Positions 31,801-46,896 of a DNA stretch of 64,000 bases are shown here, one piece after another. The DNA comes from Botryococcus braunii (Eukaryota > Chlorophyta > Trebouxiophyceae), in the NCBI GenBank assembly GCA_002005505.1, contig MVGU01001231.1:1-64000 (forward strand), read 5' to 3'. A program made the translations under genes and the position numbers. The notes under the pieces were generated by a model, which ran no database searches, had not been told where the DNA came from, and saw nothing but the letters and a program-made list of their open reading frames with translations. Position 1 is the stretch's first letter. Each line of letters starts with the position of its first letter.

Positions 31801-33790
31801 AGGGGACGCGTATAACACAGGAAATTATCGTCCCATTGCCGTGGGCGAATCTCTTATGAGGTTGTATGCCAGCGTGTTGAACTCGCGTTTAGTATCATAC
31901 TTGGAGAAGTACCGTTTGCGTGTTGATTGCCAAACAGGCTTCCGTCCTGAAATGTCCACCACCCATCAACTGTTCGTTATACAACACCTCATAGATTGGG
32001 CAATGGGCATCACTCCACTCCATTTTGCATTCCTGGACCTCTCTAATTAGAGGTCCTCTTCCTACATAAAGAGGAACTAGAGATTCCTCTTTATAAAGCT
32101 TATGAAAGGGTATCACGTCTTAAGTTGGGGCATATTTTGGAGCAGTTAAGAATCCAAGGGGATTTTCTTTATGCTACTCAAGCTGTAATAGACAGTACAG
32201 TTTTGGCGATCAAGATTGAGGGCAAACATGGGGGGTTGTTTGAATCAAGTGCGGGTGTTCCTCAAGGGTGCCCCATTAGCCCTACACTATTTGGAATTAT
32301 GTCGGATGGACTCCCCCGATATCTTGCAGACCATTGTCCCACGGCTGGCCTTCAGCTACCTGATGGCACACGTTTAAATAAAATACGTATACGTAAATAA
32401 GATACGTATCCAAGTGCTAGGTTTTGCCGACGATTTTGTTCTCGTCGCGCCTACAGTTGAGGACCTACAGGTATTGGTGAATGCTACTCAAGAATGGTGC
32501 AAGAGTATGGACATGCGCCTAAATGGGGCCAAGACGCAATACCTTTCAGTAAATCCAGACCCTTGGACACTCTCTACCTCTCTAGAGGTTGCAGGGGTTA
32601 GAATTGGTCCGGTTCAGGAGATTAAATACCTTGGATTACAGATTCATGCCAAGAATGGCCTTCAAGCCGGCATTAAGATCTTCTAGAACCTCGAGCAGAG
32701 GTTCTGGATAGCATGGGAAGACCTTGCTAGAGCTTATAGCAATCTCGGTTGCAACATGTCAATGATGCTCATGACAGAACTGTACTTAGCTTGCCTACCA
32801 TGGTGGCCACCCCTCATCTCCTATGGATGTGAAGTCTGGGCATTCAGATGCTTTCAAGGCAGACAATTGTCTTCGGGAAAACCTAGTAGTATACCCCTAT
32901 TGGATGTGCACAAGCGGGTCCTAGCTCAGATTTTGGGGGTGCGTCGGACAATCCCTGAGGAAATAATCAATTGTGAATTAAACATATTCTCTTTGTGGCC
33001 AACTTGGATCTAACGTTTGGTCAGGTTTTGGAACAATATAGCGGCCATGAGACCTGACACATTACACTACAAGTTCCTCATGCATGACATTAGGTTGGCA
33101 ATAGTAGAAGGCTGAGAAACGTTTTCGGGTACCCTTATGCAACAACTTAAGAAACTAGGATACTATATAGCTTACCATGTGCACGTGCGGTTTGATAGAG
33201 CCTTGCAGATTGACATTTCACAGGTAAAGGATCTGTTAGACCGTAAAAGTGACATGATATGGGATGACTCAGACATCTCCCCTCGCACTTGTGCGTCCCC
33301 AAGAGCCTTATTCTGCAGATACCAAAGGTGGTTCGCACGTCTGCCTCATGTGCCACGGCGTAAGAGTGCGCTCAAACTCCACCTTCCTAATGGTACATTG
33401 CGGACCTTTATGCGATTTAGATTAGGGTGTCATGACCTTCCTATTGATAAAGGTAGACAACAAGGCATCCCTCGAGACCAGAGGATTTGCACGAGGTGCT
33501 CCTTAGAGCTCGTTGGTGATGAACATCACCTGTTGTTCACTTGTCCGGCTGTACAACATGTACGGCAAGATTCTATGCATCTCTTTCAACAAAGCAGTCG
33601 ATCTGTACAGACGTTTATGTGGCAAGAAGACCTTGAAGGGGTTGGCAAATTTGTGACTAGAGCATTGGAGAGCTACCTCATTCTCCCAGGTGCTGTGCGA
33701 CCTCAGTTGGCTAGATATGGGTCATTCATTGTACTGCCGTCCTCTTCAGCCCTAGTGGCTGGTCTTTGGATGTAATCTTCCTTTCCTTTA
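28853..33790 (+). pseudogene. decayed APE-type non-LTR retrotransposon (LINE)
   Basis: An apurinic-type endonuclease lies at 29185-29948, broken by a frameshift near 29650; its start WNINGLRTEK and its end TRLDHIIVS...SDHFPL are clear. A pre-RT basic region lies at 31009-31362. Reverse transcriptase fragments are at 31418-32050 (NGKSPGKDGYP, NYRPIAVG, TGFRPEMST), 32125-32400 (GVPQGCPISP) and 32414-32686 (FADD catalytic box, then YLGL). The C-terminal part at 33137-33775 has a CTRC...HHLLFTC zinc motif. At least six stops or shifts make it dead. The 3' end reaches TTTCCTTTA before the LTR resumes with TAGTGTTGCC; TATAG may be the target duplication. Confidence 0.88.
30090..30890. other. non-LINE segment inside the LINE
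   Basis: Between the endonuclease and the pre-RT region lies about 800 bases with no LINE coding. The first 200 bases contain several CGAATCGCG/GGAATCG motifs. It may be a nested insertion; I found no terminal repeats. Confidence 0.4.
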
Positions 33791-34262
33791 TAGTGTTGCC
33801 AATCAGTCCTTGACTCATATGTGTTATGGTCTGCTAGCACACGTGCACACACTGCAAGAGTAACACCGACTAAGCACCCGTCGTGTCCGGCGCCATACAG
33901 GTAACTTGGCTTAGATAGGAATTACATAGGAGTTTGCATGACAGTACAAGTTAAGACATATCATTGACAGTTTCCTGAGAGATGGCCATCCATGGACTCA
34001 TCAGACACGGTAGTCTGAGTAATCAGCTCATGGGCGGGAAGGATTAGTTTGAACCTTATCGAGTGATGACTGAGAGAGAAAGAGATTGTAATGACTTGGT
34101 TGGAACCATAAGAGCACTCCGGGTGCTTGTCTGTAGTGTTGCCAATCAGTCCTTGACTCATATGTGTTACGGTCTGCTACACACACACAGCAAGAGTAAC
34201 ACCGACTAAGCACCCGTCGTGTCCGGTGCCATACAGGACAACGCCAAGCTCATAAGTTTACA

Positions 34263-36440
34263 GTTCTCTCATACCGTGGTTTTATCATCTGCATCGCATC
34301 ATGCCCTCTTGGCTGGAATGATGTAATTCTTTTTCTCTTCTACGTCTCTTAATCAGGAAAAGGAAGTCGATTGGATGCTACAGCGCTAAACTGAAGTACT
34401 TCCTTCTTGTCATCCATCGTCGTAAAAAAGTTACAGCTCGCCAGCCCAGAGGCCAGATGAAATGTGCACCAGCACATAGGATGGAAGGAAGGAAAGATTA
34501 CATCCAAGACCAGCCACGGGCCGGTAAAGGCTGAAGGTATGACGATACACTTGTCTAGCATCTAGATCCACTACTAAAAGCTGGATATCCCTGAAGCATT
34601 CATGTGGCCCTTTTAAGCGATGACCACAAACCTTACAACATCTAGGCCTTCACCGCCTTGCTGCCACATGAAGCGAGCTCGAGTAAATGATGGAACTCAC
34701 GGGTGGAAATGGTTGATACAACTGAGATCGAATATGTTCCTTGAATTGATAAAATAATGCTGGCGAAAAGGCCAGCTTCAGCCCCGGCCTTTGGCGGTAC
34801 GTGAAGGTGGCGTGAGTCGCAATTGGGCATCAATGGTGGTGGTGACTGAGTAATGGAAGACACGTTTTGCGAAACCTCTTCAGTGCATACAAATACGATG
34901 TTCAGTTGCAAATGCCTTCACCACGCTCTAATACGTTATAACTTGAGACAATGATTGCGGCACTCGGTAAGCTTACGGTTAGACTTCTACTGAGGTAAAA
35001 CCAAGGTCTCTGCTGCCGAGATGAGTTGACGTATGAACATGAGCATGGATGCATGTAAATGCTTCCCAAAGTGGTCCAAAATCCTACGCTAAAAGTGTAG
35101 TTCCAACATGCGTTGAGTTCCTTAGTCTTCCGGCGTCCTAGGTAGATAGCATCCGAGCCTCTGCCTGCCGCAAACGTGCATACTCTAACAATAGGGAATT
35201 ATTGTCCATGAGACGTCGCCTAGAAAGGCGTCTGGCAGCACACGTGGTTGATGACGGGGCAGAAGTTGTAAAGGTATCCCCTACAAGGCTTGCAGGTAGA
35301 GGCCATGAAGGAGGTTGATGTCCCATTGCACCTCAAGCAATGCGAGCTGGAGGTGCCTTGCGAGCAAGGGGGATTCTGACTTTAGGAAATGGATACCCCC
35401 TCTTGTTATCCATGAGACGACGTCGGGAAAGGCGCCTAGTAGATGATCATGAGCTATTCCCCGTAAGAGTTGGCAGTGGAGGGCATGGAGGGATATGGGA
35501 GGATGTTTGCAAGCCACCATGTCCCATTGCACCTTCAAACAGAGTTCCTAACTGTGAAGCAGCAGCCCTTAACTCATGTGCGTCCACCTCGGATATACCA
35601 CCCCTTCCATGATGATGAGAATGGCGTATGGCATCCCCAAGTAGCATATTGTCCCTGCTTACACTACCCCCTAGAACGATAACTCTGTTCGAGTCTTCTC
35701 CATTACCTGCACAACATGCTTGCAAGTAAGGCACGTTCACGACATCAATAGTGTTTCGCACGCTGCGACTTAAGAGCAAAGATAGTACCTGTTGAAGCCT
35801 CCATATGAGGGGCAGGTGTAATGCCAGCTGCAAACACCAACATAAGATGAAATAATTACTTAATATATCTCAAGTATTGCATATCAAGAGAGGTGCGAAG
35901 GCATTACCGCACGGGCAACGATGTACGTAGGATGGATCATAGAAGAAGTAAATACATACCCTCTCGACAGCGCGCCTCAGAATATCGATTATGCTGCTCG
36001 ACCCTCTGCTGTTTTCTAGCAGCCAAACTGCTGGGTGTTATACTCACAACAGTACTCCGGGGTTCCACGGGTATCGTGCGTAGAAGGAACACCGATATTA
36101 ACAACACCATTGCCCGCCCGCTTATCGGAGACCTGACAATTACCGTTGAATTCACATACATGCGATTCCCCAATTTCAGTCCACTTAAGTCAAGTCAAGG
36201 GCCCCACGATGAAAAGCATCGGAGTTTGACATACACATCTCGGAGACAACAATAGTCGCAAGACACATAAGCGATATGAAACAAAGAGAGAAAGTTTTGA
36301 AGGAATTTCTTGGGGATTTAGAAGGGGGCCAAGTTTGTTGTTGTTGCTGTTGTTGGGAGGTTGCACTGCGGAACCATCCGTTGCCAGCAGCTGCAGTACC
36401 CCTTTCGCGTACGAATGTACCGCTGAGGCTCAGCGGCTGA
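34263..36440. other. no assignable gene; decayed repeats
   Basis: Bases 34470-34550 match, in inverted orientation, the 3' tail of the APE LINE (near 33745-33780), so a second tail fragment is present. At 35196-35235 and 35400-35440 two diverged copies of a stretch encoding LLSMRRR-x-ERRL occur. A minus-strand frame at 35833-35447 has a coding-like composition but no recognised family. No gene model can be supported. Confidence 0.5.
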
Positions 36441-36444
36441 GCCC

Positions 36445-39010
36445 AGGGCGCTCCTCATGCCCTAGTGGCTGGACAGATGTAATTCCTTCTGCGTTTACAA
36501 GAGTGGGGCAAAAACGACCAGCCCAATGTTCAGGGACCCAAACCCAAATGTTTCAAGCAATGAGTCACACCCGGCGAGCGGCCAGCTGGCGACCCACAGC
36601 CGCCGCAATGATGAAACTAACCCGACGAATGACAAAATATCCCTCCACATCTTCTTGAGCAATGATGGCTTGGTTCAAAAGCCCCTGGAGCCTCTGCAAC
36701 AAGGCCAGCGCATCAGCATGCAACCCTCCCAATGTTTCAAAAGCGAAGGCTTGGAAAGCCACAGGCGGCTGCTGACGCGACAACAAGACAGCATAGCGGG
36801 TCTGCTTGTCTTGGGCAGCGCGCGCGGCGGCCCCACCCGGCACGAAGTGCAGCAAGTTGGCAACTGTGAGTGGGGAAGAGCCAACGATGTCGATATAAAG
36901 GTCACGCCCCTCCTCCCACGCATGGAGGCGGAGGTCTGTGCGACGGCGCTCCTGGCCAGGGACAGGGGTGGGAAAGGCGGGTTCCCGGGTGACCCGCTGA
37001 CGAGCTGAGGTAAGGACAGCGTCCAGGCCGTTACGAACGGAGTAATGTCGGCCGACAGTGGCAACATCCCCCCCTGATGTGCAGTGGACCGCGTGGTCTC
37101 TCCAGACATCCAACTCCCTCAAGCAGCACGGGCATTGGGAGCCAGCTGGGTGGAAAATGGGGATCAAGAACTGGTATTGAAGGCGGCAGCGGAACGACTC
37201 AGGGGGCATGGTCTGCTGCAAATGGGGAACTGGGAGAGCCAGCAGCCAATCAGACGCTCCCGGCTGTGTAAGAGATTGGAGCACAGCACGGTCGCGATCA
37301 GAGCGAGCAGGGTCATCAAGAACCTCCCGGTATGCGCGTTGAGACAAGGGTTTGGACAGCCGGGCTTGCACTTTGCTGCGGACAAAATCCGGATCCTCGA
37401 AGAGCGCCGCATCGAAAGCAGGAACAAGGTTGACTACTGTAAGCAGGCACGCAGTGTCAGCCTTGGCAGCTAGGGCAGCGGGGACAAGAGGGGCAGTGGA
37501 TGTCCCCAGAAGGCGGTCCTGAAGGGGGGCGGTCTGCGTGACGGAGGCGAGATAGGCACAAGGCAGAAGGGAAGTGGCCTTAGTGACCCCTAGCCCCCCC
37601 TGGGCAATAGGCAAGCCAGCCAAGGTTTGCTGCAAAGGGCCAAAGCCACCACCAGCAGCTGTGACAATGGATTGGAGGACCTGGGTTTGGAGGATATCAA
37701 AGGTCACCAAAGCTTGCTCAGCTGCAGCTGGCGGCATGGTCCGAGCTGTGAAAACCACCTTGCAGGTCCCAAGGCAACTGCGAAGCAAGAGAAGCTCGGC
37801 TTGGGGGTTGCGTAGAATCGGCAAACGCCGGAGCGAGGCTGCCACGGCATCAACGTGCGCCTGGGCTACGGAAGCCGCGTACTCGACTGACACGGTGACC
37901 GCTGCCCCCAACACTGTCAAACCAGCACGAGTTTCATTGACCAAGCCCAGAGGGAACCCATCCAAATGCTGAGGGTTCGGGCGCGGCGACCACACACGGC
38001 ACTTGTGAGGGTTGAGGTTCAAGCCATATGCGGGGGCCCGGTCAACAACAAACTGGACTGCCTGCTGCGCTGCGGGAACGGGACCGACAAACGTGCCGTC
38101 ATCCAGATACCACCCTTGGTGTACGTCGGGACACTCACGGTGAATTTCAAGGAGGAGTGGCTGGACAGTGAGCGCAAAAAGCAGCGGAGAGAGGGGGTCC
38201 CCTTGCTGGACCCCTGTTGTGGAGTCCACGACATGGGGCCCAACATACTGATGGGCCGCGCAGCCGTACGTCGTCGCCACATACTGCCAGATGCTGGGGC
38301 AATGGAGGGCGACTTCCCCAAGCATGCGGTTGCGGTCGACCGTATTGAAAGCATTTTGGAAGTCCAAGCTGACAAGGGCGAGGTCAGGGGAATCTTGCCA
38401 CCAAGCGGTTGAGGGCATGGACGAGGCCTTCTGCACCCCCTCGGACTCCAACCCCAACTTGGTGTGGCTGCAAATACTCACTGACAGCGGGCAAGACGGC
38501 TGCAACAGCTATCTTGGAAACCAGACGGCGCAGGGTGAGCCCCACTGCAATGGGCCGGATACCCCCATTGGGCTTCAAGAGAGGGGTGATGGGAGCGCTG
38601 GCCCAGTAAGATCGCAAGGGAGGGGGAACATCCCCAGCTAAGGCCCGATTAACCACGCCAAGGAGGCTGTCCAATAAGAGGTCTGAGCCGCCTACAGATA
38701 AGGCATGTTTTATGTGTAATGGGGTCAAGCCGTCCCGCCCACCAGCGGTACCAGGTGGGAAGGTTTTGAGGGCAGCCAAGACTTCTTCCACTTGGGCACG
38801 GTAAGGGGCCTGCGCAGGCGGGGCGCCAACGGGAAGCGGTCGGACAGGATGAAGCGCTGCCAATGCAGCACATGTGTCAGGCGTGGCTGGGGCGATGGTG
38901 GCAGGCTCCAACATCCGAACAGCCGCTGATAAATGGCCATCTGCAACCTTGCGCAAGACGCGAGCGGCAAGCGCCGCATCGTCTAATGGGCGGGGTTGGG
39001 CAGTTGCTGG
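36445..39010 (-). mobile_element. RLE-type LINE, nearly intact, 5'-truncated
   Basis: Read on the minus strand it runs from a 5' truncation at about 39010 through reverse transcriptase and a restriction-like endonuclease to a 3' tail ending near 36445. It lies head-to-tail behind a truncated copy of the same family (39011-39239). Confidence 0.85.
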
Positions 39011-39061
39011 AGGCGCCCTTCCTTCTGTTTTACAAAAGTGGGGTAAAAAAGACCAGCCCAA
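36565..39061 (-). CDS. LINE reverse transcriptase with restriction-like endonuclease
   Basis: Two overlapping frames, 39061-38384 and 38505-36565, encode one protein. The join near 38396 has one base too many in a CCCC run. The first frame holds early RT motifs (GGRDGLTPLHIK, NGGIRPIAVG). The second (646 codons) has SLDFQNAFNTVDR at 46-58, GVQQGDPLSP at 98-107 and the catalytic YLDD at 133-136. Near 455 is a CPCC...HAVHC zinc motif, then from about 520 the endonuclease signature RRTDLRLH...LYIDIVG and a later AAQDKQTRY. This zinc motif plus PD-(D/E)xK-like order is typical of RLE LINEs, in which the endonuclease nicks target DNA for primed reverse transcription. The N-terminus is missing. The first residues of the upstream frame are read from the neighbouring copy's tail. 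Confidence 0.86.
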
Positions 39062-39239
39062 TGGTCAGGGACCCAAACCCAAATATTTCAAGCAATGAGT
39101 CACACCAGGCGAGCGGCCAGCTGGCGACCCACAGCCGCCGCAATGATGAAACTGACCCGATGAATGACAAAATATCCCTCCACATCTTCTTGAGCAATGA
39201 TGGCTTGGTTCAAAAGCCCCTGGAGCCTCTGTAACAAGG
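39011..39239 (-). pseudogene. 5'-truncated second copy of the RLE LINE
   Basis: Matches 36480-36711 closely, covering the last 40 or so codons (GYFVIHRVSFIIAAAVGRQL) and the start of the 3' untranslated region. It is cut at its 5' side at 39239 and loses the final 30 or so bases where the next copy begins. Confidence 0.88.
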
Positions 39240-39701
39240 CTTCTTCTCCTTCCTCCTCAATTCTCGAGCTCTCGACGCTCCATTTCCTGATTTGTACTGC
39301 TGAGCTTGCAGCTCGAAATCCTGCGCTCTCGTGCGAAATCGTGTGAACCATATAGCCCGGCGGGGCCGGGGCAAAAAATTGAACAAGAACTCGAACCCAT
39401 CTTCTATGGCCCCCTGTACAGACCCTCTCACAACGGGGGATCCCTGGCCATTTACAAGTGTTAAGCAGAAGGTCCTAGGTAGAACCGTAAATGGCTACTT
39501 ACAGTCTCCGCAGGGAGAGGAAGTCTGGAGGCACCTCTATGCCGAGGTACATGTCAAGGGTGAAAAATCAACTATAATATCTACGATGCAATGCTCTAGC
39601 TGAGGTACATACGCGAGGAGCAGGATGTAAGCCTTCCCAGAAGCACAGGCGGTGGGTGACATGCCCCCAGCCGAAAATGTTAGACATACACAATAGGATG
39701 A
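39240..39701. other. spacer, no gene seen
   Basis: Between the LINE fragment and the stop codon of the methyltransferase gene. I see no coding segment. It should contain that gene's 3' untranslated region. Confidence 0.5.
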
Positions 39702-43166
<3,465 letters not shown>

Positions 43167-44085
43167 GTGACGGGGTCCACCCCTGGAGGACACAGTCTGG
43201 CGCTCGCCACCCTTACTAACAAGTGAAGTCTTTCCGCAGTGCCTGAAAACCTGACCTCATGTGCAATCCACTCGAGCCCTCAATACCTACACTCTGGTCC
43301 TTTCGTGGAAACCTGCCTGGCCGTCTTATCACATTCCACACTCAGACACGCCCAAGCTTTGCGATTCCCACTGGCGCATCGTGTTGCATGCCCGCACCCC
43401 CCCCCTTTTGGGGGTGACTTGAAGGACCCTAAAATCCCCCCAACTCTTGCAGGGATCCTCCGTGCCGAGAGAGACCCTGCCGGTAATGGCCCTCCCCTTT
43501 CCTTGCCGAGAGACTCTGCCAAGAAATGTATCCTAACCTGGCAGCGAGAAGACTCCAAGACCTCAACCTTTCCTCGCAGCGAGAACACTCTGCAAAGACA
43601 GCCTGTGCTCTGGTAGAACTCCAGCACGAGAGGGCATCTCCGCGGCTGGAGGCTGTCCTCTGCAGAAGAACTTGCCTGTAGAGAGCTCGCCCACCGATGA
43701 CTCAGGGAAGGAAGCAGCCCGTGGCTGTTGGGACATGCATTGGCGGGATGGGATGAAGAGGATGGACCAGCTCCGCTGCAGGAATGGCGAGAGGCTGCTC
43801 TGGGGAAGGGGCCTGCCACTAGCGCCTTCCACTGTCCGCAATCTGCGTTCCCAAATAACGGCATCATTGCATCCTGGACAATAAATGCCAGTAGGCTTGA
43901 CATCAATCAAAGCTATGGGCTTGACTATGCGCATCCGGGTCTAGAACCAACGACTTATTGCTTCCCCTTGGTGACTGAAAAGTATTGTCCATGACTTCCA
44001 CTTCAACGTATCCAATTCCGTGATTCCCTGGACAGACGGCGCATATGTCCTAAAGAAAGGACAGCAAGAAAGCGGCGTACAAACA

Positions 44086-44104
44086 CGCGCGCATGCGTGC
44101 ACAC

Positions 44105-44174
<70 letters not shown>
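44086..44174. repeat. CA microsatellite
   Basis: GCGCATGC lead followed by pure (CA)n. Confidence 0.96.
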
Positions 44175-44175
<1 letters not shown>

Positions 44176-44352
44176 ATTCGCCTTTGAACCACGGCTTTAC
44201 AAACTATAGGCGGCTGTAGTAAACAAAGGATCCCTAAAAAGCACAGCCAATTTGCCCCAGCAGTATTTAAGGTATGAAGGCAGAACGCCAGAGTCCAAGA
44301 CAGGCGCACACGAGAGCCAGAGAGGGGGGCGCGCCCACGAGAGAGGGGCGGG

Positions 44353-44458
<106 letters not shown>

Positions 44459-46896
44459 GGGCATAGTGAGGGGAGAGAGGGGTAAGGCATGGAGGTGAAA
44501 TGCAGAGGTGGTGAAGGGGAAAGGTCTGTGTGTTAAGCGGAGGGAGGTCTAGATTTTGAATCGAGGGAGGGGCGAGAAAGGACTACAGTCGTACATCATC
44601 GGGATTGGGATGGCCGATCAGAAGTGACCATAATTATTAGTTAAATAGAAAAACGGCACCGCTCAGTCTGCATCGGGGTCCGTAGGAATTCCCAAACAGC
44701 GATGTGGCTAAATCATGAGTCAGTCCGACTCAGCATGGACCAGTGTTGACCAGCACCTAGTTGGAAGCAGACTGAGCAATCTGGGAACTACGGCCGCTTT
44801 GAGGATGGCCATTTGCAGCATAACTGTTTCATCATTTACACCTTCAATGCATTTTCAATGCAAGGGCAGTGACACGTCATGTGTATCTCAAAATACTTTG
44901 GCAACCACTATCTACCACCATAACTTTCCTAAGATCTTTCCAAGTCCTCTATCACCCATACTCTCTATGAGCCTTTCTCCTTGTGAAATCAAAGCGGGTG
45001 TCTAAACATCTTTGCAGAGTCCGGGATCTCTGTGGAAAATGTGCAACGTATACCGTGAAAGCTACTGATCTCTGAGAGAGAGAGAGAAGCCTTCTAACAG
45101 CCCTTCCAATAAGACATTCACCTTGAAAAGCCTTGCTTCTGACAGGCCTGGAAATTTTGCTCACTTCCACTCAGGTTGATGCATTTCTCTGCATGCTACA
45201 GTGTGGCCTCATGACAAAACTGTTCAGAGTTGCAGACACTTCAGAACCGACAGAAGCCACTTGTGCAAGCTCTTCCTACGGCATGTCTATAGTGTGCTTA
45301 CGTGCAGAGTCCTCAATCGTGCATTAGCGTGTCAGCCTGGGCAGGATAAGCCCGGTTGGGTAACACCGCAGGAACATGGAATACTGCAGTGAGCTGTGAC
45401 ACAGCAAAACTAAGGGTAGGGGACCTGCCTAGGGTAAGAGAACCAAGAAATGGTTTCAAAAACAGTTCAAGCCCTGGAAAGTCACAGGGATGCCAGAGCC
45501 TTGCTGCTCAGTTCACCCATGTAAGTCAAAGTCTCTCTTCCCCCCACCCCAACTTGTGTGGAGTTGCTCTCCGTGGGACGACTCGCACGGTGAGGGATAT
45601 GCGCTTGTAAGGCCCACGTGCCTCAGAATGCATACAGAACTGAACCCAAAACCACTTCTCATGCTGTACACACCTGGTGTTGAACACACAAAGAGAAACA
45701 TGTTGGTGTGCTTCTGATTGACCAGTTAGCTGAGTGTCTGTTCAAGGCGTCCCCTATTATGCACGTGCTCCTAATGATGCTGCTAAAACCCAAGACATCC
45801 CAACCTCAGCTGCACAATCAATCTTGCGGCAATCAGCTCCCCAGTAGCCATATCAGTTGTTTTTTGGCACCACTGCTCAAAAGATGACCCCTTCCGCCAA
45901 AAAGCGACATCCACAACAGTCTGATTCCTGACACAGCCCAACACCATCTGAACTCCACCCATACCCACATGTTTCCACATAGGCAAAACCCCAACAACTA
46001 TTACTTTCATTATTCCCTCATGGTACTTCTTCGCTATCGGTCCCCGCCAGTAGTTACGCTTAGAATATAGAAGGCCAAGCTCAGACTCTATTCATCCCCG
46101 TTTTTTAACCTACATGATGATACAATTGACGCCAAATCTGAAAGCTCAGGTTCCGGATGTGTATCCCAACCCGCCCACCTGATCTGGCAGGGACCCCCGT
46201 CTTGCAGGTCAGTGGTGGGCTCAAGGAAGAGGAGGCACGCAACAGCCCAAAGCAGAGAGCAACCATCGAGTGACAAACTGGCAAGTGAACTCCGCTTTCC
46301 TATGGAACGGGTTGTCGTGTGAGACGTAATCAGCACTATTCATGCCTGAACGTATCAGACTTGTACAGGTTCTGCTGGGCAGGAGGTGAGGAGTTCGAGC
46401 CTGCATGCAGGACATGGGATGGTGACCATAGCCCTGCTGCTGAATGCAAATGCATAGTTCCACACGATCCTCTGCTCATTTGGTTGGAGATGCAGATGAG
46501 GGTCTTCAAGCCCAACTGGGTGGATGGGGAAGGTATTCACCGATGGAGAGCATGGGAACGCACTCCGTTGACGTTGATGACAAGCATGGGAAGGAGCCTA
46601 ATCAGGCTTTTGATGGAGACATGGGGTCTTCATCTAGTCAGCCTCCAATTTAGGATGGCAGCTAATCAAGGGGGCTTGGAAGGAGAGCATGGGTGGCAAG
46701 ACAGCACCATGCCCCCCCTCGCCACACCCCTCAAAATGTCTCTTTCATGGGAAGATATCATGCTGATGGTATCTATGGCTCTGATGGTATCTGATTATGC
46801 TCTTGTAGTGAGGATAGGACATGATGTAATCAGCCTCGGATGGAAAGCATGAGGACTGGCATCAAGTCAACGTCTGTGAGATAGGCTGGCAGCTGC

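Larger units (their letters stand above)
28489..34262 (+). mobile_element. solo Copia LTR (family C), split by a LINE
   Basis: Bases 28489 to about 28750 and about 33790-34262 together form one LTR resembling that of Copia A. It begins TGTTGTG, contains CCTTTCCCTCAGA and CAGAACTCAGAGTTCTGCC as in A, and ends CAACGCCAAGC...TTTACA. It has the same doubled module: the first copy (28712-33901) is interrupted by the LINE, the second is 34094-34237. No primer site or internal region follows, so it is a solo LTR. Flanks GTTGT and GTTCT are a possible imperfect target duplication. Confidence 0.75.

Noticed and set aside
46319..46852. 177-codon plus-strand frame left of the protease
   Set aside because: Composition is irregular, no motif is seen, and part of it overlaps a partial duplication of the protease gene's 3' flank.
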